From: Acidobacteriota bacterium
GTDB taxonomy: Bacteria > Acidobacteriota > Terriglobia > Terriglobales > Acidobacteriaceae
Direction: 5' to 3'
Assembly: GCA_021846985.1 (NCBI GenBank)
Contig: JAJZVX010000016.1
Coordinates: forward strand, 1 to 64,000
Length of the DNA stretch: 64,000 nt
Numbering within the stretch: the first letter of the stretch is position 1; each line of letters starts with the position of its first letter. Shown one piece after another: positions 1 through 10,003 of this stretch. Below the pieces are notes generated by a model, which had not been told where the DNA came from, did no database searches, and worked only from the letters and a program-made list of their open reading frames with translations. Position numbers and translations under genes: made by a program.

Positions 1-20
1 CGCTTCCCGGACGGGAAGCG
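1..20 (-). terminator. hairpin terminator at the window edge
   Basis: A perfect hairpin with 9-base arms (CGCTTCCCG and CGGGAAGCG) around a 2-base centre lies 25 bases beyond the stop codon of the leftward-reading outer membrane gene. A T-run would fall outside the window, so whether it works without Rho cannot be judged. Confidence 0.5.
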
Positions 21-44
21 GCCCTCGCTGTCTTACAGGCGGTT

Positions 45-956
45 TCAGTAGGTTCTGCGAATGGCAAAGTTGTAGGAAACGCCGAAAGAAAGAATCGGAT
101 AGTATTTCAGCATGTTGATGTCCTGATCGTACTTGGCGATCTGGCTGTTCAGGTTGTTCACAAAGACCGGATCGGCCGTGGGACCGGAGACATCCACGCA
201 AACCGTCCCGGGGGTGCTTGGATTGGGCGAGTTGCAGGCCTGACCCGAGGTAAATCCAAGATTCACCTGGGGCGCGCCCACCAGCGCTACGCCAAGCTCG
301 AACGGGAAAGACCAGTGGCCCCCGGTGCGCGAGATCATGTTGCCCCAGCCGGTGGTCATGGTAAAAGCGGGATTCTGGTTGTGCAGGTTGACCGTGCCCG
401 CGCCCACAATCGGATTGGTGGTGGAAGAATAGTAGTCCGTCCCGTTCAGGGTGATCTTGGTTCCTCCCGTCACGGTCACATTGGCGGAGAGGGCGTTCTT
501 GTTGTAGAAGAGCACCCCGGGGCTCAGCCGGAAGCCATGGTTGGGGAACGGATAGAAGTCCACGCTTGCGCCGCCTGTGGCCATCTTCGCCGTGCCGTTG
601 GCGGTATAGCCGCTGATGGAGATGTTGTTGGCGGTGTAGTCGAAGTAGTTGCCCGTGGCGCGCAGATTGATGTAACGGTCGAGGTTGGTGGCCACCTGCA
701 CATTGCCGCCCATGTCGGAGATGCCAACGCTCACGGCCAGGCGCGAAAGGGGCGCGAGCTTCGGCGGCTTTTTCTTGGGCAGCATGTTCACCGGCATCAC
801 GCGCGGCGCAACGGGTGCGGGCGCGGAAGGAGGTGTCAGGCGTACGGGCTCTGGCGGCCCTTCGGTCTGGATCGTGGGCGGAAAGGTGGTCTGGGCCGGG
901 AGCGCCAGAGGGACAGTGAGCGTTGCCAGAGCAAGAGCAAGAGCGTAAGGTTTCAC
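45..956 (-). CDS. outer membrane beta-barrel-like protein with Pro-rich linker
   Basis: The GTG start at 956 is chosen because GGAGG lies 5 bases upstream and the next residues form a clear signal peptide (about residues 1-22, ending near LPAQ). Starting at 1037 would put a charged, non-secretory leader in front of it. After the signal comes a Pro-rich stretch (about 25-65) with a KKKPPK patch, then a body of alternating short hydrophobic and polar segments rich in Tyr, Asn, Thr and Gly. It ends in an aromatic-terminated strand (final residue Tyr), as expected of an outer membrane barrel. No specific family is recognised. It is probably a surface structural protein or porin-like barrel. It is monocistronic and followed by a hairpin terminator. 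Confidence 0.7.
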   Translation of the reverse strand: MKPYALALALATLTVPLALPAQTTFPPTIQTEGPPEPVRLTPPSAPAPVAPRVMPVNMLPKKKPPKLAPLSRLAVSVGISDMGGNVQVATNLDRYINLRATGNYFDYTANNISISGYTANGTAKMATGGASVDFYPFPNHGFRLSPGVLFYNKNALSANVTVTGGTKITLNGTDYYSSTTNPIVGAGTVNLHNQNPAFTMTTGWGNMISRTGGHWSFPFELGVALVGAPQVNLGFTSGQACNSPNPSTPGTVCVDVSGPTADPVFVNNLNSQIAKYDQDINMLKYYPILSFGVSYNFAIRRTY

Positions 957-1225
957 GAGGCCTCCAGGCCTGTGGGAATGTTGTCTCCTGCCAACCGCAA
1001 AAAAATCGCTCGCAGCCGCAGCGCGCCGCGCCCGCAATAGGAAAAATGGGGGCTCATGCGTGTGACGTCAGATTAGCAAGGCTCTGTGCCGTCACGCCAC
1101 AGGCGATTTTGTTTTTGCGGAGGCAGCCCGGTTCGCCGGCAGCCTCCGGCCTGATTCAGGAAAGGCAGAAACGAAGCACTGCCGGTTCTGCCCCGCCGTC
1201 GTGGACCAACTGATAAGCTGTGCGC

Positions 1226-2326
1226 ATGGCCAAGCCGAGCTGGGAACCGGAGAAGGTTACGGCCATGCGCAGCCGTTTGCTGAGCTGGTATGAGTTCAGC
1301 CGCCGCGACCTGCCATGGCGCCGCAGCGCCGCCCCCTACGCCATCTGGGTCTCGGAGATCATGCTCCAGCAAACCCGCGTAGCCGTGGTCGTGGAGCGCT
1401 ATAAGAGCTTTCTGGCCCGGTTTCCCACGCTGGTTTCGCTGGCCCTGGCGCCGGAACAGGAGGTGCTGGCGCTCTGGAGCGGGCTGGGCTACTACCGGCG
1501 CGCGCGCATGTTGCACAAAGCGGCCCAGTTTGTAGCCGATCACCGTCAAGGTAACCTGCCTGCCACGGCGGAGGAACTGCGCACTCTACCCGGAGTTGGC
1601 GCTTACACGGCCGCGGCCATCGCCAGCATCGCCCATGGGGAGCGGGTGGCCGTGGTGGACGGCAATGTGGAGCGGGTACTGTGCCGGCTGGCAGGCTGGG
1701 AGGCAGCGGGACGCAACGGAGGCCGAGCCGCCCTGCGCAAAAAGATCGACCTTCTGGCCGACCAGCTTGTGGACCCCGCGCGCCCCGGAGACTTCAACCA
1801 GGCGCTGATGGAACTGGGGGCGACGGTGTGCCTGCCCCGCAATCCACAATGCCTGGTGTGCCCGCTGGCCTCGGATTGCGCGACCAAAGGCGAACACAAA
1901 ACCCAGCCGCGCCCGCGCATGGAGAGCCGCGAGGCCGCCTACGCGCTCTCAGTCCGCACGGGACGGCTGGCGGGCGCCTCCAATCGCGAGGTTCTGCTGG
2001 AGCAGCGGCCGGGCTCGGCCGGCGTCATGCCCGGCATGTGGGAGCTGCCCGCGTTGCACGAAGCTGTCTTCCCACAGCAATTCCTGCGCATGACCCTGCG
2101 CCACGCCATCATGCACGTGAACTACTATGTGCGCATCCGTACCGTGTTTGAGGACGATGCGGAGGAACTGCTGCCGGCCGGCGGCGAGCGGCGCTGGGTG
2201 GCGCTCAGCGAGGCGGCCGGAATGGCTCTGACCGGGCTGGCGCGCAAAGTGCTCACGCGCGCCCATCTGCTGCCGGCGCTCCCGCTGGATGCCATTGCCC
2301 CCCGGCGCCAGACCGACGTACCCTGA
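1226..2326 (+). CDS. mutY: A/G-specific adenine DNA glycosylase MutY
   Basis: Removes adenine mispaired with 8-oxoguanine in base-excision repair. Numbering from the ATG at 1226, the N-terminal catalytic Glu is Glu44 in the SEIMLQQTRV motif. A helix-hairpin-helix (LPGVGAYTAAA) leads to the catalytic Asp145 in VVDGNVERV. A [4Fe-4S] loop follows with Cys202, Cys209, Cys212 and Cys218 in the canonical C-x6-C-x2-C-x5-C spacing. The C-terminal 130 residues match the NUDIX-like 8-oxoG recognition domain. A length of 366 residues is normal for the family. A GTG at 1220 is an alternative start; neither has a strong ribosome-binding site. Confidence 0.95.
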   Translation: MAKPSWEPEKVTAMRSRLLSWYEFSRRDLPWRRSAAPYAIWVSEIMLQQTRVAVVVERYKSFLARFPTLVSLALAPEQEVLALWSGLGYYRRARMLHKAAQFVADHRQGNLPATAEELRTLPGVGAYTAAAIASIAHGERVAVVDGNVERVLCRLAGWEAAGRNGGRAALRKKIDLLADQLVDPARPGDFNQALMELGATVCLPRNPQCLVCPLASDCATKGEHKTQPRPRMESREAAYALSVRTGRLAGASNREVLLEQRPGSAGVMPGMWELPALHEAVFPQQFLRMTLRHAIMHVNYYVRIRTVFEDDAEELLPAGGERRWVALSEAAGMALTGLARKVLTRAHLLPALPLDAIAPRRQTDVP

Positions 2327-2392
2327 AGATTCAAATCGGGCGTCCTTGGCAAAGCGCCGGTCAAGGGCAGCAAAATTCTTCCGGGAGTACCT

Positions 2393-4096
2393 GTGCAAAT
2401 CCATCGCATCCACGCGCTTGTGGCCTACATTCTGACGACCGCGACACTCAGCGCCGCGCCGCCCGCCGTCCAGCCGGTTCCCGCCGTTCCCGGCCTGCCG
2501 CCGGCAGCGCGCGCCGCCGCGGAATCCATCAACCCGGAAAGCATCCGGGCGCATGTGCGCTTCCTCTCGCTCGATTTGCTGGAAGGGCGCGGGCCCGGCA
2601 CGCGCGGCGGCGAGATGGCGGCAGAGTACATTGCCACGCAGTTCGCGCTCGACGGCCTGGAACCGGCCGGCGATAACGGAACGTATTTCCAGCGGGTGCC
2701 GCTTTATGCCGTGCACACGGTGGAAGACAAAACCCATTTTGCTTTTGCCCCGTCCGCGGGAGAGCCGGTAAACCTGGCCTATGGAACGGAGATTGTGGCC
2801 AAGGACGAGACCGGGCAAACCGCCGCCGACATCGACGCGCCCATTGTCTTTGTGGGCTACGGAATTGACGCGCCGGAGTACCAATGGAACGACTATGCCG
2901 GCGTGGACCTGAAGGGGAAGGTGGCGCTGGTCATCGTCAACGAGCCGCCCTCGAACGACGAGGCCTTCTTCAAAGGCAAGGCGCTCACCTACTACGGCCG
3001 GTGGACGTACAAGTACGAAGAAGCGGCGCGGCGCGGCGCGGTAGGCGTGCTGGTGATCCACCGGACCGACCTGGCCAGCTACGGGTGGGACGTGGTGCGC
3101 AACTCGCAGGCTATCGAAAAGAGCTTCCTGCAGGGCGATCCGCTGGCCACGCTACGCGCGGCGGCGTGGATTCAACACGAGGTGGGGCAGCGGCTGTTCA
3201 CGCTGTCGGGACTTGGCGATCTGGACCAGGCGATTGCGGCCGCGGGCAGGCGCGGCTTCCATGCCGTGGAGTTGCCGGTGCGGTTGAAGGCGCATGTAGA
3301 GAGCCGGGTGCGGCGCTATGTGAGCGCCAATGTGGTGGGCCGCGTGAGGGGCGCGCGCAGCGCGGGCGATGCCGTGCTCTATACGGCGCACTACGACCAC
3401 CTGGGCATCGATCCGGACGCCCAAGGCGACAAGATATACAACGGCGCGGCCGACAACGGGACCGGCTGCGGGATACTGCTGGAGTTGGCGCGGGCCTTTG
3501 CCCAGGCGCGCCAGCGGCCGCCGCACGACGTTTACTTTGCTTCGGTAACGGCCGAGGAACAGGGGTTGCTGGGCTCGCAGTATCTGGGCATGCACCCGCC
3601 CGTGCCGGCGAGCCGCATCACGCTGGACTTGAACTACGACATGCTGCTGCCCATCGGAATTCCGCGCTCGGCAACTCTCGGCGGAGCAGATCGCATCACC
3701 TTCTGGCCCACGGTCCAGCGGGTGGCCAGGGCGTTTGACCTCGCGCTGCTGCCCGATCCCATGCCCATGGCCGGGCTCTACTATCGCTCCGATCACTTCT
3801 CGCTGGCGCGGGTGGGGATTCCGGCGTTTTCGGTGGACCAGGGAGACCTCTTTGAAGGTCACGACGAGGCATGGGGACACGCGCAGTCAAAAGACTACGT
3901 GCGCAACCACTACCATCAGCCTTCGGACGAGTACCGCGCCGGCTGGGACTTTCGCGGAAACGCCAAAATGGCGCAGTTCGGCTTTGTACTGGGCTGGCTG
4001 GCCAGCGAGCAGCCCAGACCCATCGCGTGGAAGGCAGGGGACGAATTCGAGGCAGCGCGAAAAGCAAGCCAGACCGCTGACGCGCCGAAGCGGTAA
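2393..4096 (+). CDS. secreted M28-family zinc aminopeptidase/peptidase
   Basis: A metallopeptidase probably acting outside the cytoplasm: the N-terminus (about 1-22) is a signal peptide. The GTG start at 2393 follows GGGAG. Residues about 110-270 resemble a PA-type lid domain inserted before the catalytic core. The core shows co-catalytic zinc ligands of family M28 in order: His in TAHYDHLGI, Asp in GAADNGTG, the Glu-Glu pair in TAEEQGLLG, Asp in NYDMLLPIG, and a final His in YRSDHFSLA. The 567-residue length fits PA-containing M28 members. The substrate cannot be told from sequence. It converges on hemY, with a hairpin between them. Confidence 0.9.
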   Translation: MQIHRIHALVAYILTTATLSAAPPAVQPVPAVPGLPPAARAAAESINPESIRAHVRFLSLDLLEGRGPGTRGGEMAAEYIATQFALDGLEPAGDNGTYFQRVPLYAVHTVEDKTHFAFAPSAGEPVNLAYGTEIVAKDETGQTAADIDAPIVFVGYGIDAPEYQWNDYAGVDLKGKVALVIVNEPPSNDEAFFKGKALTYYGRWTYKYEEAARRGAVGVLVIHRTDLASYGWDVVRNSQAIEKSFLQGDPLATLRAAAWIQHEVGQRLFTLSGLGDLDQAIAAAGRRGFHAVELPVRLKAHVESRVRRYVSANVVGRVRGARSAGDAVLYTAHYDHLGIDPDAQGDKIYNGAADNGTGCGILLELARAFAQARQRPPHDVYFASVTAEEQGLLGSQYLGMHPPVPASRITLDLNYDMLLPIGIPRSATLGGADRITFWPTVQRVARAFDLALLPDPMPMAGLYYRSDHFSLARVGIPAFSVDQGDLFEGHDEAWGHAQSKDYVRNHYHQPSDEYRAGWDFRGNAKMAQFGFVLGWLASEQPRPIAWKAGDEFEAARKASQTADAPKR

Positions 4097-4100
4097 AACG

Positions 4101-4126
4101 CGGCAACATTCTCGAGGCTGTTGCCG
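4101..4126. terminator. bidirectional hairpin between convergent genes
   Basis: Perfect 8-base arms CGGCAACA and TGTTGCCG flank a 10-base loop. The hairpin sits in the 69-base gap between the convergent M28 peptidase and hemY stop codons, where a shared terminator is expected. There is no strong T-run on either side. Confidence 0.5.
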
Positions 4127-4165
4127 GTCCGTGCCATCTGTTCTGGAAGAAGTCGCAGCGAAGCG

Positions 4166-5647
4166 CTACGTCGTGGCCGCCCGGGAATCAGGCTCCCTTT
4201 GGGCGGCGGCGTCCGCCGCGGCCAGATCCCGCGCGGCCTGGCGGCCCAGCCGGATGCAGTCCGGCACTCCGATGCCGTCGTAGGCGTTGCCCACCAGCCG
4301 CAATCCCGGCAGCGCGGCCACGCGCTCGGCGATCCGCTGTTTGCGCTCCTGGTGGCCCACCGCGTACTGCGCCATCGCCCGCCGCCACCGCGAAACCTGT
4401 GCCTGTTCCGGCTCGGCATCCGCGGGAACCACCTTGTCTCCCAGAATGTGATTCAGTTCGCGCCGCACGGCGGAGATCAGCGCCGTGTCTGACTCCATCA
4501 GCAGCGCCTCGTTCCTGGCTCCGCCCATGAAGGCGCGCAGCACCGCCTTGCCCGGCGGCGTCCGGCCCAGAAACTTCCGATGGACAAACGTGCACGCCAG
4601 CAGGCAGCGGTTCTCGCATGCCGGAACCAGAAAGCCAAATCCATCCGGCAGCCGTCCCAATTGGTTCTCGTCGTACACCAGGTTCACGGTAATTGACGAC
4701 GAATACGGAATCATCCCCAGATCCTCGCCCAGCTTTGCGTCTACGCCCTTCAGCAGCACCGCCGCCGCCCAGGCCGGCGCCGCCATGATCAGCGCATCGT
4801 AGATCTCCTCTGACTCGCTGGTCCGCACCTTCCAGCCGTCCGGCAGCCGTTCCACGGCGCTCACCGGCGTTCCTGTCCGCACCCAGTCGGGATTAAGCCG
4901 CGCCGTCAGCGCGTCCACCAGTTGCTGCATTCCGCCACGCAGGGCCGTAAACAGCGGGCGCGCCGCCGGGCGTCCGTTGGTCCCCGCTGCCTTGCGCGCC
5001 TTGGCCTGTGCCTTCCGCATCTTGCTGTGCGCCGCCAGCATGCCGCGCGTCAGCGACCCGTATTGGCTCTCCATCTCCACCAGCCGCGGCAGCACCGTGC
5101 GCGCGCTCAACTGCCCCGCATCGCCGCCATAGATGCCGCTTAGCAGCGGATCCGCCAGCCGGTCCACCGCTTCCATGCCGTAGTGCCGCTCCACCAGCGC
5201 CGCCACCGCTTCGTCGCCCTCGCTCGGCCGCGGCGGGTGCAGCAGTTCCAGCCCCATCCGTATCTTCGTCTTCAGGCTGAACAACCGCGAGGTGGCCGTG
5301 GGAATCAGCTTGGTCGGCACCAGAAACATCAGTCCGTCGGGCAGCGCTACCAGCCGCTCGCCCACGAGGATGTGCGTCTTGCGATCTGCGTCGTTCGAAG
5401 GCAGCAGTTCCTCGCCCAGCCCCAACTCCCGGCACAGCTCCGCCGCCGCCGGCTTCTCCGTCAGGAACGAGTCCGGTCCCTGCTCCAACACCGCCCCGTC
5501 TACAATCTCCGACGCCAGTGACCCGCCCAGCCGTGTGCGCGCTTCGAACAGCGTGTATTCCACCGCGGCTCCGGCCGCGCGCGTTTTTTCGAACTCGTAG
5601 GCCGCAGCAAGGCCCGCAATGCCGCCGCCGATCACAGCCGTTCGCAT
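4166..5647 (-). CDS. hemY: protoporphyrinogen/coproporphyrinogen oxidase (FAD-dependent)
   Basis: An oxygen-dependent flavoprotein oxidising the porphyrinogen ring late in haem synthesis. The N-terminus is a Rossmann FAD-binding motif (VIGGGIAGLAAAYEF) followed by the FEARTRLGG segment typical of the amine oxidase/HemY superfamily. The body includes the LADPLLSGIYGGDAGQLSAR signature of this oxidase. The C-terminus has the second FAD-contacting stretch LRLVGNAYDGIGVPDC. At 493 residues it is full length. The start at 5647 is preceded by AAGGAAAG. The gene is divergent from cydAB, a natural pairing since cytochrome bd needs haem. Sequence alone does not settle whether proto- or coproporphyrinogen is the substrate. 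Confidence 0.9.
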   Translation of the reverse strand: MRTAVIGGGIAGLAAAYEFEKTRAAGAAVEYTLFEARTRLGGSLASEIVDGAVLEQGPDSFLTEKPAAAELCRELGLGEELLPSNDADRKTHILVGERLVALPDGLMFLVPTKLIPTATSRLFSLKTKIRMGLELLHPPRPSEGDEAVAALVERHYGMEAVDRLADPLLSGIYGGDAGQLSARTVLPRLVEMESQYGSLTRGMLAAHSKMRKAQAKARKAAGTNGRPAARPLFTALRGGMQQLVDALTARLNPDWVRTGTPVSAVERLPDGWKVRTSESEEIYDALIMAAPAWAAAVLLKGVDAKLGEDLGMIPYSSSITVNLVYDENQLGRLPDGFGFLVPACENRCLLACTFVHRKFLGRTPPGKAVLRAFMGGARNEALLMESDTALISAVRRELNHILGDKVVPADAEPEQAQVSRWRRAMAQYAVGHQERKQRIAERVAALPGLRLVGNAYDGIGVPDCIRLGRQAARDLAAADAAAQREPDSRAATT

Positions 5648-5773
5648 GGCGAATCACTTTCCTTGTCGATAGGATTAGACCAGCTTGCGGTCGGATTCAC
5701 ATCCGGATTTCGGGGAAGCTCACCGCATCAAGCCTTACTAGCAATAGACTCGCTTTCTCCGCTTCGAGTTGCG

Positions 5774-5789
5774 TGTGATTTGAATCACG
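5774..5789. promoter_or_regulatory. CRP/FNR-family operator-like palindrome
   Basis: TGTGATTTGAATCACG contains the exact core TGAT-N4-ATCA shared by FNR-type sites and matches the CRP pattern TGTGA-N6-TCACA at 9 of 10 positions. It lies in the hemY-cydA divergent spacer, 129 bases upstream of the cydA start, where an oxygen-responsive regulator of cytochrome bd would be expected. A TACAAT -10-like hexamer at 5833-5838 lies between the site and cydA. Regulation is inferred, not shown. Confidence 0.5.
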
Positions 5790-5918
5790 CCTCCTATCCC
5801 AACTACCGGCGCGCCTTCCATGCCAGGCGGTCTACAATAGGCATCATCCCAAGCAGGAGGCCTCCATGGGTTTCCTTCCCGCTTTTCCCCGCGCCCACCG
5901 TGACACAGGAGACTCCCG

Positions 5919-7256
5919 ATGACCGCTGAGTTGATTCACCGGCTGCACTTCGCCTTTACGGTCACCTTCCACTACCTCTTTCCGCAGCTCACCATGGGCC
6001 TCGCGCTCCTGATTGTCGTACTCAAATCGGTGGCCCTCAAAACCGGAGATCCGGTATGGGACCGCGCCTCCCGCTTCTGGGGGCGCATCTTCGCCATCAA
6101 CTTTGTCTTCGGCGTGGTCACCGGCATCCCCATGGAGTTTGAGTTCGGCACCAATTGGGCCCGCTTTTCCCAGCTCTCCGGCGGCGTCATCGGCCAGCCG
6201 CTGGCCATGGAGGGCGTCTTCTCCTTCTTCCTCGAATCCGCCTTCCTGGGCCTCTTCCTTTACGGCGAAAAGCGTCTCTCCGCGCGCCTCCACTGGTTTT
6301 CCGCGGTCATGATCTGGCTCGGCTCCTGGATCTCCGGCTTTTTCATCATCGTCACCGATGCCTGGATGCAGCATCCTGTCGCCTACTCCCAGATGGCCGA
6401 CGGCCGTTACGAGGTTCTGAGCTTCTGGCAGCTTCTCCTCAATCCCTGGGGCCTGCTCCAGTATGCGCACAACATGACCGGCGCCGTGGTCACGGCCAGC
6501 TTTGTGATGGCCGCAGTCGGCGCTTATTACCTGCTCGATCGCCGCGAGGAAGACTACGCCCGCATCTTTCTTCGCGTCGGCGTGGTCGCGGGCGTCATCG
6601 CCTCGGTGGTCATCATCTTTCCCACCGGCGATCTTCACGGCAAATACGTTGCCCGCCACCAGCCCGCCGCCATCGCCGGCATGGAGGGTCTCTTCAAAAC
6701 CGAATCCGGCGCCGGCATCGTCCTCATCGGACAGCCCAATGAGCAGACGCAGCAGATCGACAACCCCATCGTGGTCAACGACGCCCTCAGCTTCCTCATC
6801 TACGGAACCACCAAGGCCGAAGTCACGGGCCTCGACCAGATTCCCCGCGACCAGTGGCCCCAGGCCCTGCCGCTGCTCTTCTACGCCTACCACATCATGG
6901 CCGGCCTCGGAACCTGGTTCGCCCTCCTGATGATCGTCTGCGCCTTCCTTCTCTGGCGCCGCCGCCTCTTCACCTCCCACTGGGCCTTGTGGGCGCTGCT
7001 GCTCAGCTTCCCTCTGCCCTACATTGCCAACACCGCCGGCTGGGTGACCGCCGAACTGGGCCGCCAGCCCTGGCTTATCTACGGACTTATGCGCACCAGC
7101 GAGGGATACTCCAGCACCGTCTCCTCCGGCAACGGCCTCTTTACTCTTCTCGGCTTTATGGGACTCTACACCGTGCTGGGCCTGCTCTTTACCGTGCTCA
7201 TCTACCGCGAGATCAACCACGGCCCCGACCGGCCAGCCGCCGCGCACGCAGCTTGA
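5919..7256 (+). CDS. cydA: cytochrome bd-type quinol oxidase subunit I
   Basis: Catalytic subunit of a cyanide-tolerant terminal oxidase that oxidises quinol and reduces oxygen in the inner membrane. The N-terminus has the haem-ligand His (His18 in TVTFHYLFP). The second axial His is in QYAHNMTG, and the conserved GRQPW motif near the C-terminus lies by the haem b558 Met region. About nine hydrophobic helices are visible. At 445 residues it lacks the long insertion of the E. coli-type Q-loop, placing it with short-Q-loop (CIO-like) oxidases. GGAG precedes the ATG. cydB follows after 87 bases that contain heptamer repeats. Confidence 0.95.
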   Translation: MTAELIHRLHFAFTVTFHYLFPQLTMGLALLIVVLKSVALKTGDPVWDRASRFWGRIFAINFVFGVVTGIPMEFEFGTNWARFSQLSGGVIGQPLAMEGVFSFFLESAFLGLFLYGEKRLSARLHWFSAVMIWLGSWISGFFIIVTDAWMQHPVAYSQMADGRYEVLSFWQLLLNPWGLLQYAHNMTGAVVTASFVMAAVGAYYLLDRREEDYARIFLRVGVVAGVIASVVIIFPTGDLHGKYVARHQPAAIAGMEGLFKTESGAGIVLIGQPNEQTQQIDNPIVVNDALSFLIYGTTKAEVTGLDQIPRDQWPQALPLLFYAYHIMAGLGTWFALLMIVCAFLLWRRRLFTSHWALWALLLSFPLPYIANTAGWVTAELGRQPWLIYGLMRTSEGYSSTVSSGNGLFTLLGFMGLYTVLGLLFTVLIYREINHGPDRPAAAHAA

Positions 7257-7284
7257 CCAACCGCCATCGCCTGCTACCCACGGT

Positions 7285-7326
7285 GAACTACGAACTGTGA
7301 ACTGCGAATTACGAACTGTGAACCGA
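7285..7326. repeat. six tandem heptamers between cydA and cydB
   Basis: Six 7-base units follow each other without gaps: GAACTAC, GAACTGT, GAACTGC, GAATTAC, GAACTGT, GAACCGA. The array fills much of the cydA-cydB spacer and ends 17 bases before the cydB start. It resembles the heptameric short tandem repeats known from some other bacteria. No coding role is visible. Confidence 0.75.
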
Positions 7327-7343
7327 CATCCGAGGTTTCGTCC

Positions 7344-8387
<1,044 letters not shown>

Positions 8388-8709
8388 TGCCGGCAAGATG
8401 AGCGCTGAGCCCGCGGCGTGTTCCTCTGGATCTCCTTGGTCAAGACTCACCATAGAGTGGCTTCCACTGCGGGGGGTGAGCCGGCGCGGGCAATTGTATT
8501 CCGCAACACTACCTGGAAAACTACGGATCTCAGCGCGCGAGAACGCAGAATACCCATCGTTTGGATCCGTCTGCTGAAGCAGGCGCTTCTGGCTCATTCA
8601 CCGCAAATTCCGGCATCGCATCGAAGATCGAAGCCACGCATGGAACTTCCAGTCGCGCACGGGTCCGCGTCCTGCAACCGGGGCGGTCGAAGGCGCTTCA
8701 CGCCATGGC
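8388..8709. other. non-coding gap after cydB
   Basis: About 320 bases between the cydB stop and the glutaredoxin stop. Frames are interrupted or lack start signals, and no tRNA, terminator with T-run or repeat was recognised. Confidence 0.4.
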
Positions 8710-8982
8710 TCAGGAACTGCCCGTCCCGCCTCGGCCAGCCGCATCCCTCCCTGCCAGCGCCCGCAAAAATGCGCGTCCGTCCATTCGGTACTTGAAGGCC
8801 TTACGCCCGTCGATGAAGACCACGGGCACCTCGTCGTTGTACTTTGCGCACAGCTCGGGATCGGCGTCGATGTCCACCTCGCGCCACGCGAAGGCGGCCG
8901 CGCCCTCCACCTGCCGCAGCGTCTCCTTCACCACGTCGCACAGATGACACCCCTCGCGTGAATACACCACCACTTCATGCAT
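8710..8982 (-). CDS. glutaredoxin-family thiol-disulfide protein
   Basis: A 90-residue thioredoxin-fold protein. The N-terminal strand VVVYSREGCHLCDVV carries the redox CxxC pair (Cys12 and Cys15). EVPVVFIDG is the cis-Pro loop found in glutaredoxin and thioredoxin folds. The start at 8982 is chosen because upstream residues in the same frame are low-complexity and unrelated. It resembles the DUF836/glutaredoxin-like family used in general thiol redox. It stands alone, between cydB (convergent) and the cupin regulator. Confidence 0.85.
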   Translation of the reverse strand: MHEVVVYSREGCHLCDVVKETLRQVEGAAAFAWREVDIDADPELCAKYNDEVPVVFIDGRKAFKYRMDGRAFLRALAGRDAAGRGGTGSS

Positions 8983-9137
8983 AGGCCGATTGTAACCATT
9001 TGTCCGCGCGAGCTCCGGCGTACACGGCGCGCCAGAGCCAGCGGCAAGGGTAAAGGATGAAGAATGGAACCGCGCAACCCCGCCCCCCTGCTGCCGGTTC
9101 AAGGCCGCCGCGGTCTGTGCGCCGGGGCTGGACATTC

Positions 9138-9872
9138 TTAAAGCGGGTTCGTTTCCCGCGCTGCCTCCGGCGCCGCGTTCCGGTTCGGCGCTGCCGCCGG
9201 ATGCAGTGCCCGCGCCGATAGCGGCGGCACCACCGCGGAATGAGCCATGGTGACGATCAGCGCGCCCGCCGGCCTCTTGCTCAGGCAACGGTAGGCATGC
9301 GCCGTTGACGCGTCGAAATACAGCGCATCTCCCGTCTCCAGCTTGCACCTCTGGTCGCCATGCAGGAACTCCAGGTCTCCGTCCAGCAGGTACAGAAACT
9401 CAAACCCGGGGTGCACATGCGCCTTGATCTCCGACTCCTTGGTAAAGGGCTGAAACTCCGCATAGTAGGGGTCCATCGCCCGGTCCGGCACCATGTAGCC
9501 AAGGCTCTCGAAGAAATACGTCGGCGGCTCCACCCCGGTTTGCGGCAGGCGCACCCGGTCCTTGCGCCGGTGCACCCGGAAGATCGGCCGTGGCTCGCTC
9601 TCGAAAAAATAGGAAAGATCCTTGGAAAACACCATCGCGATCCGCGCCAGATTGCGCAGCGTGGGCACCACCCGCCCCGTCTCCAGTTGCGAGAGAAAAC
9701 TCGCCGACAGCCCCGTGTGTTTGCCCAGTTCCACCAGACCCATTGATTTCTTCAACCGCAGCCGCTTGATCCTCTCGCCAATGTGCTTTTCCACGATAAA
9801 TTTCTCGGCGGTCTCTGGATCCACCTGATTCATTTGCATCTCATCGGCTCGCATTACCGCCAACTCGCTCAT
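9138..9872 (-). CDS. XRE-family transcriptional regulator with C-terminal cupin
   Basis: An N-terminal helix-turn-helix of the Cro/C1 type spans about residues 30-85, with GLSASFLSQLETGRVVPT as the recognition segment. A cupin domain follows (about 150-220), with AHVHPGFEFLYLLDGDLEF and TGDALYFDAS as its two conserved motifs. Such HTH-cupin proteins usually sense small metabolites and often control adjacent genes. The start at 9872 is preferred over 9890 because AAGGGGGAG lies just upstream of it. The nearest divergent gene is a TIGR01777 epimerase, so that gene or self-regulation are the first targets to consider. The effector is unknown. Confidence 0.85.
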   Translation of the reverse strand: MSELAVMRADEMQMNQVDPETAEKFIVEKHIGERIKRLRLKKSMGLVELGKHTGLSASFLSQLETGRVVPTLRNLARIAMVFSKDLSYFFESEPRPIFRVHRRKDRVRLPQTGVEPPTYFFESLGYMVPDRAMDPYYAEFQPFTKESEIKAHVHPGFEFLYLLDGDLEFLHGDQRCKLETGDALYFDASTAHAYRCLSKRPAGALIVTMAHSAVVPPLSARALHPAAAPNRNAAPEAARETNPL

Positions 9873-10003
9873 CCACTCCCCCTTATTCATGTTGGACGAA
9901 AAGATCGTCTGCGTGTTTCAATCATCAAAATAAAATCTGATCGGGCTACAGCCGCCACGCCCCTTTTGCCGTTATTTCGTTTGTCTACCGTGAAGGATCG
10001 CCT

